From a virus: DNA of 20,200 nt. Positions within the stretch are counted from its first letter, which is position 1. The number at the start of each line of letters is the position of its first letter. Shown piece by piece: positions 19,547 to 20,200 of this stretch. The stretch lies in IMG/VR virus record IMGVR_UViG_3300008113_006924, positions 1 to 20,200 of that record; one strand, 5' to 3'. A program made the position numbers and the translations under genes. The notes beneath the pieces were generated by a model. It was not told where the DNA came from. It ran no database searches and worked only from the letters and a program-made list of their open reading frames with translations.

Positions 19547-19744
19547 TTAGTCTTTTATTTTTAATTTAAATGTAAATGTTTGATTAGACTCATCATAATC
19601 TACCTGCACTTCTTTATCTTCATTTTGTGCGTCAACAATTTTCATTACTGGAACTGAAATTTCTCCTAGCGTTTCAAGTGCTGCGACAAGTATCCTTGCA
19701 ATGTTTAGCTGAGCATAAACATCTTCAATCTTGGCTTCTGTCAT
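19547..19744 (-). CDS. Hypothetical small protein, 65 aa
   Basis: 65 residues starting MTEAKIEDVYAQLNIARILV: an amphipathic helix, a turn with EISVPV, then an acidic strand-rich half ending FTFKLKIKD. No cysteines, signal or membrane segment. AAAGGA lies 7 nt before the ATG, which overlaps the preceding TGA by 4 nt (ATGA). It lies between a polymerase end and recA and may be a replication accessory protein; no family is recognised. Confidence 0.78.
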   Translation of the reverse strand: MTEAKIEDVYAQLNIARILVAALETLGEISVPVMKIVDAQNEDKEVQVDYDESNQTFTFKLKIKD

Positions 19745-20200
19745 TTTATTTCCTTTACGTTTAAAGTTCCATCATCTAATTTTGACAGAACAACTTTACA
19801 TTTCATTCCTTCACGCATTTTAGCGAGGGTCATCTTATACATTGTCGGAAAAGCAATCGCTCTAGTAAGAACTTTGTTTTTATCAGACAAAACTATGTGG
19901 CTCATTGTCTTTCCAGCTTTTGTTGTATATGGGGTAAAGTTAACAACAATGTATTCATCTTCTGCTAAATCATATTCTTTTCTATAAAGATAGTCAACAA
20001 ACATATCATTTGAAGACGGATCGATTTCTGATACCTTAATGTATCTAGCAATTCTATTATCTCCAACCAGAATAAAATACATTTGCCCTACTTCAATTTG
20101 GGTCTGCTCATTATGGAATAATCCAATAGAACCTGTTTCATCAACAAGCTCAACTCTGGCCCATCCAGAACCACGCTTAATTCCTTTAACCATTCCAAAC
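19741..20200 (-). CDS. C-terminal end of a probable DnaE-type DNA polymerase (5' end cut)
   Basis: The frame is open to the right edge (codons for Phe-Gly precede the ATG at 20193), so the first Met is probably internal. The visible 152 residues begin FGMVKGIKRGSGWARVELVD and contain ETGSIGLFHN and GQMYFILVGDN, an OB-fold like the nucleic-acid-binding domain near the C-terminus of bacterial/phage PolIII alpha (DnaE); the last part (SKLDDGTLNVKEIK) fits the tail. The polymerase active site lies outside the window, so this rests on the OB domain and on the neighbouring recA. Another OB-fold nucleic-acid-binding protein is possible. Confidence 0.68.
   Translation of the reverse strand, partial: FGMVKGIKRGSGWARVELVDETGSIGLFHNEQTQIEVGQMYFILVGDNRIARYIKVSEIDPSSNDMFVDYLYRKEYDLAEDEYIVVNFTPYTTKAGKTMSHIVLSDKNKVLTRAIAFPTMYKMTLAKMREGMKCKVVLSKLDDGTLNVKEIK

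Overview
The window looks like about 20 kb of a tailed double-stranded DNA phage (or prophage) that infects an actinobacterium. Evidence for phage: a large and a small terminase subunit side by side, a CHAP endolysin next to small membrane proteins, a phage-type RecA, a RuvC-like resolvase, a Cas4/RecB-like nuclease and three tRNA genes. Evidence for an actinobacterial host: a WhiB-family iron-sulfur regulator, a proteasome-like Ntn hydrolase and many apparently leaderless mRNAs. The DNA is clearly AT-rich, which fits a low-GC (for example aquatic) actinobacterial host better than mycobacteria or Streptomyces; this host guess is inference. All supported genes lie on the minus strand and transcription runs from high to low coordinates. 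No stretch over 300 bases lacks a gene.

Layout in order of transcription. 20200-14485, DNA metabolism and packaging: the C-terminal end of a probable DnaE-type DNA polymerase, a small protein, RecA, a zinc-ribbon protein, a small PD-(D/E)XK-like protein, a 2-oxoglutarate/Fe(II) oxygenase, a frame-disrupted gene, a Cas4-like nuclease, a double zinc-finger protein, a RuvC-like resolvase, a tiny helix-turn-helix protein, then TerS and TerL. 12693-8422, accessory genes: a small cysteine protein, tRNA-Met, an SGNH-like protein, tRNA-Arg, a short-chain dehydrogenase, a staphylococcal-nuclease-like protein, Hsp20, a kinase/nucleotidyltransferase fusion, a 42-residue protein, two DUF2061 membrane proteins and an FmdB-like zinc ribbon. 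8412-4962, surface and lysis: a 649-residue secreted PA14 protein, a small membrane protein, a lipoprotein, a holin-like protein and the endolysin. 4961-1: a small protein, tRNA-Leu, WhiB, several small proteins, the Ntn hydrolase, a membrane zinc protein, a secreted subtilisin-like protease, thioredoxin and the start of another exported protein.

The most distinctive feature is gene-expression architecture. Six start codons (1929, 2470, 3042, 6209, 15024, 16822) lie exactly 6 nt after a TATAAT/TATACT box, usually with a -35-like hexamer 16-17 bp upstream, and lack a usable Shine-Dalgarno site, so their mRNAs should be leaderless. In three places the -35 hexamer includes the stop codon of the preceding gene. 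Genes inside operons instead overlap by 1-20 nt and have ordinary ribosome binding sites. Each of the three tRNAs is followed 16-30 nt later by a coding gene with a Shine-Dalgarno site in the tRNA trailer, so 3' processing of the tRNA would create the mRNA 5' end. Several small genes (42-59 codons) were found by reading gaps and overlaps and by correcting starts that fell inside tRNAs.
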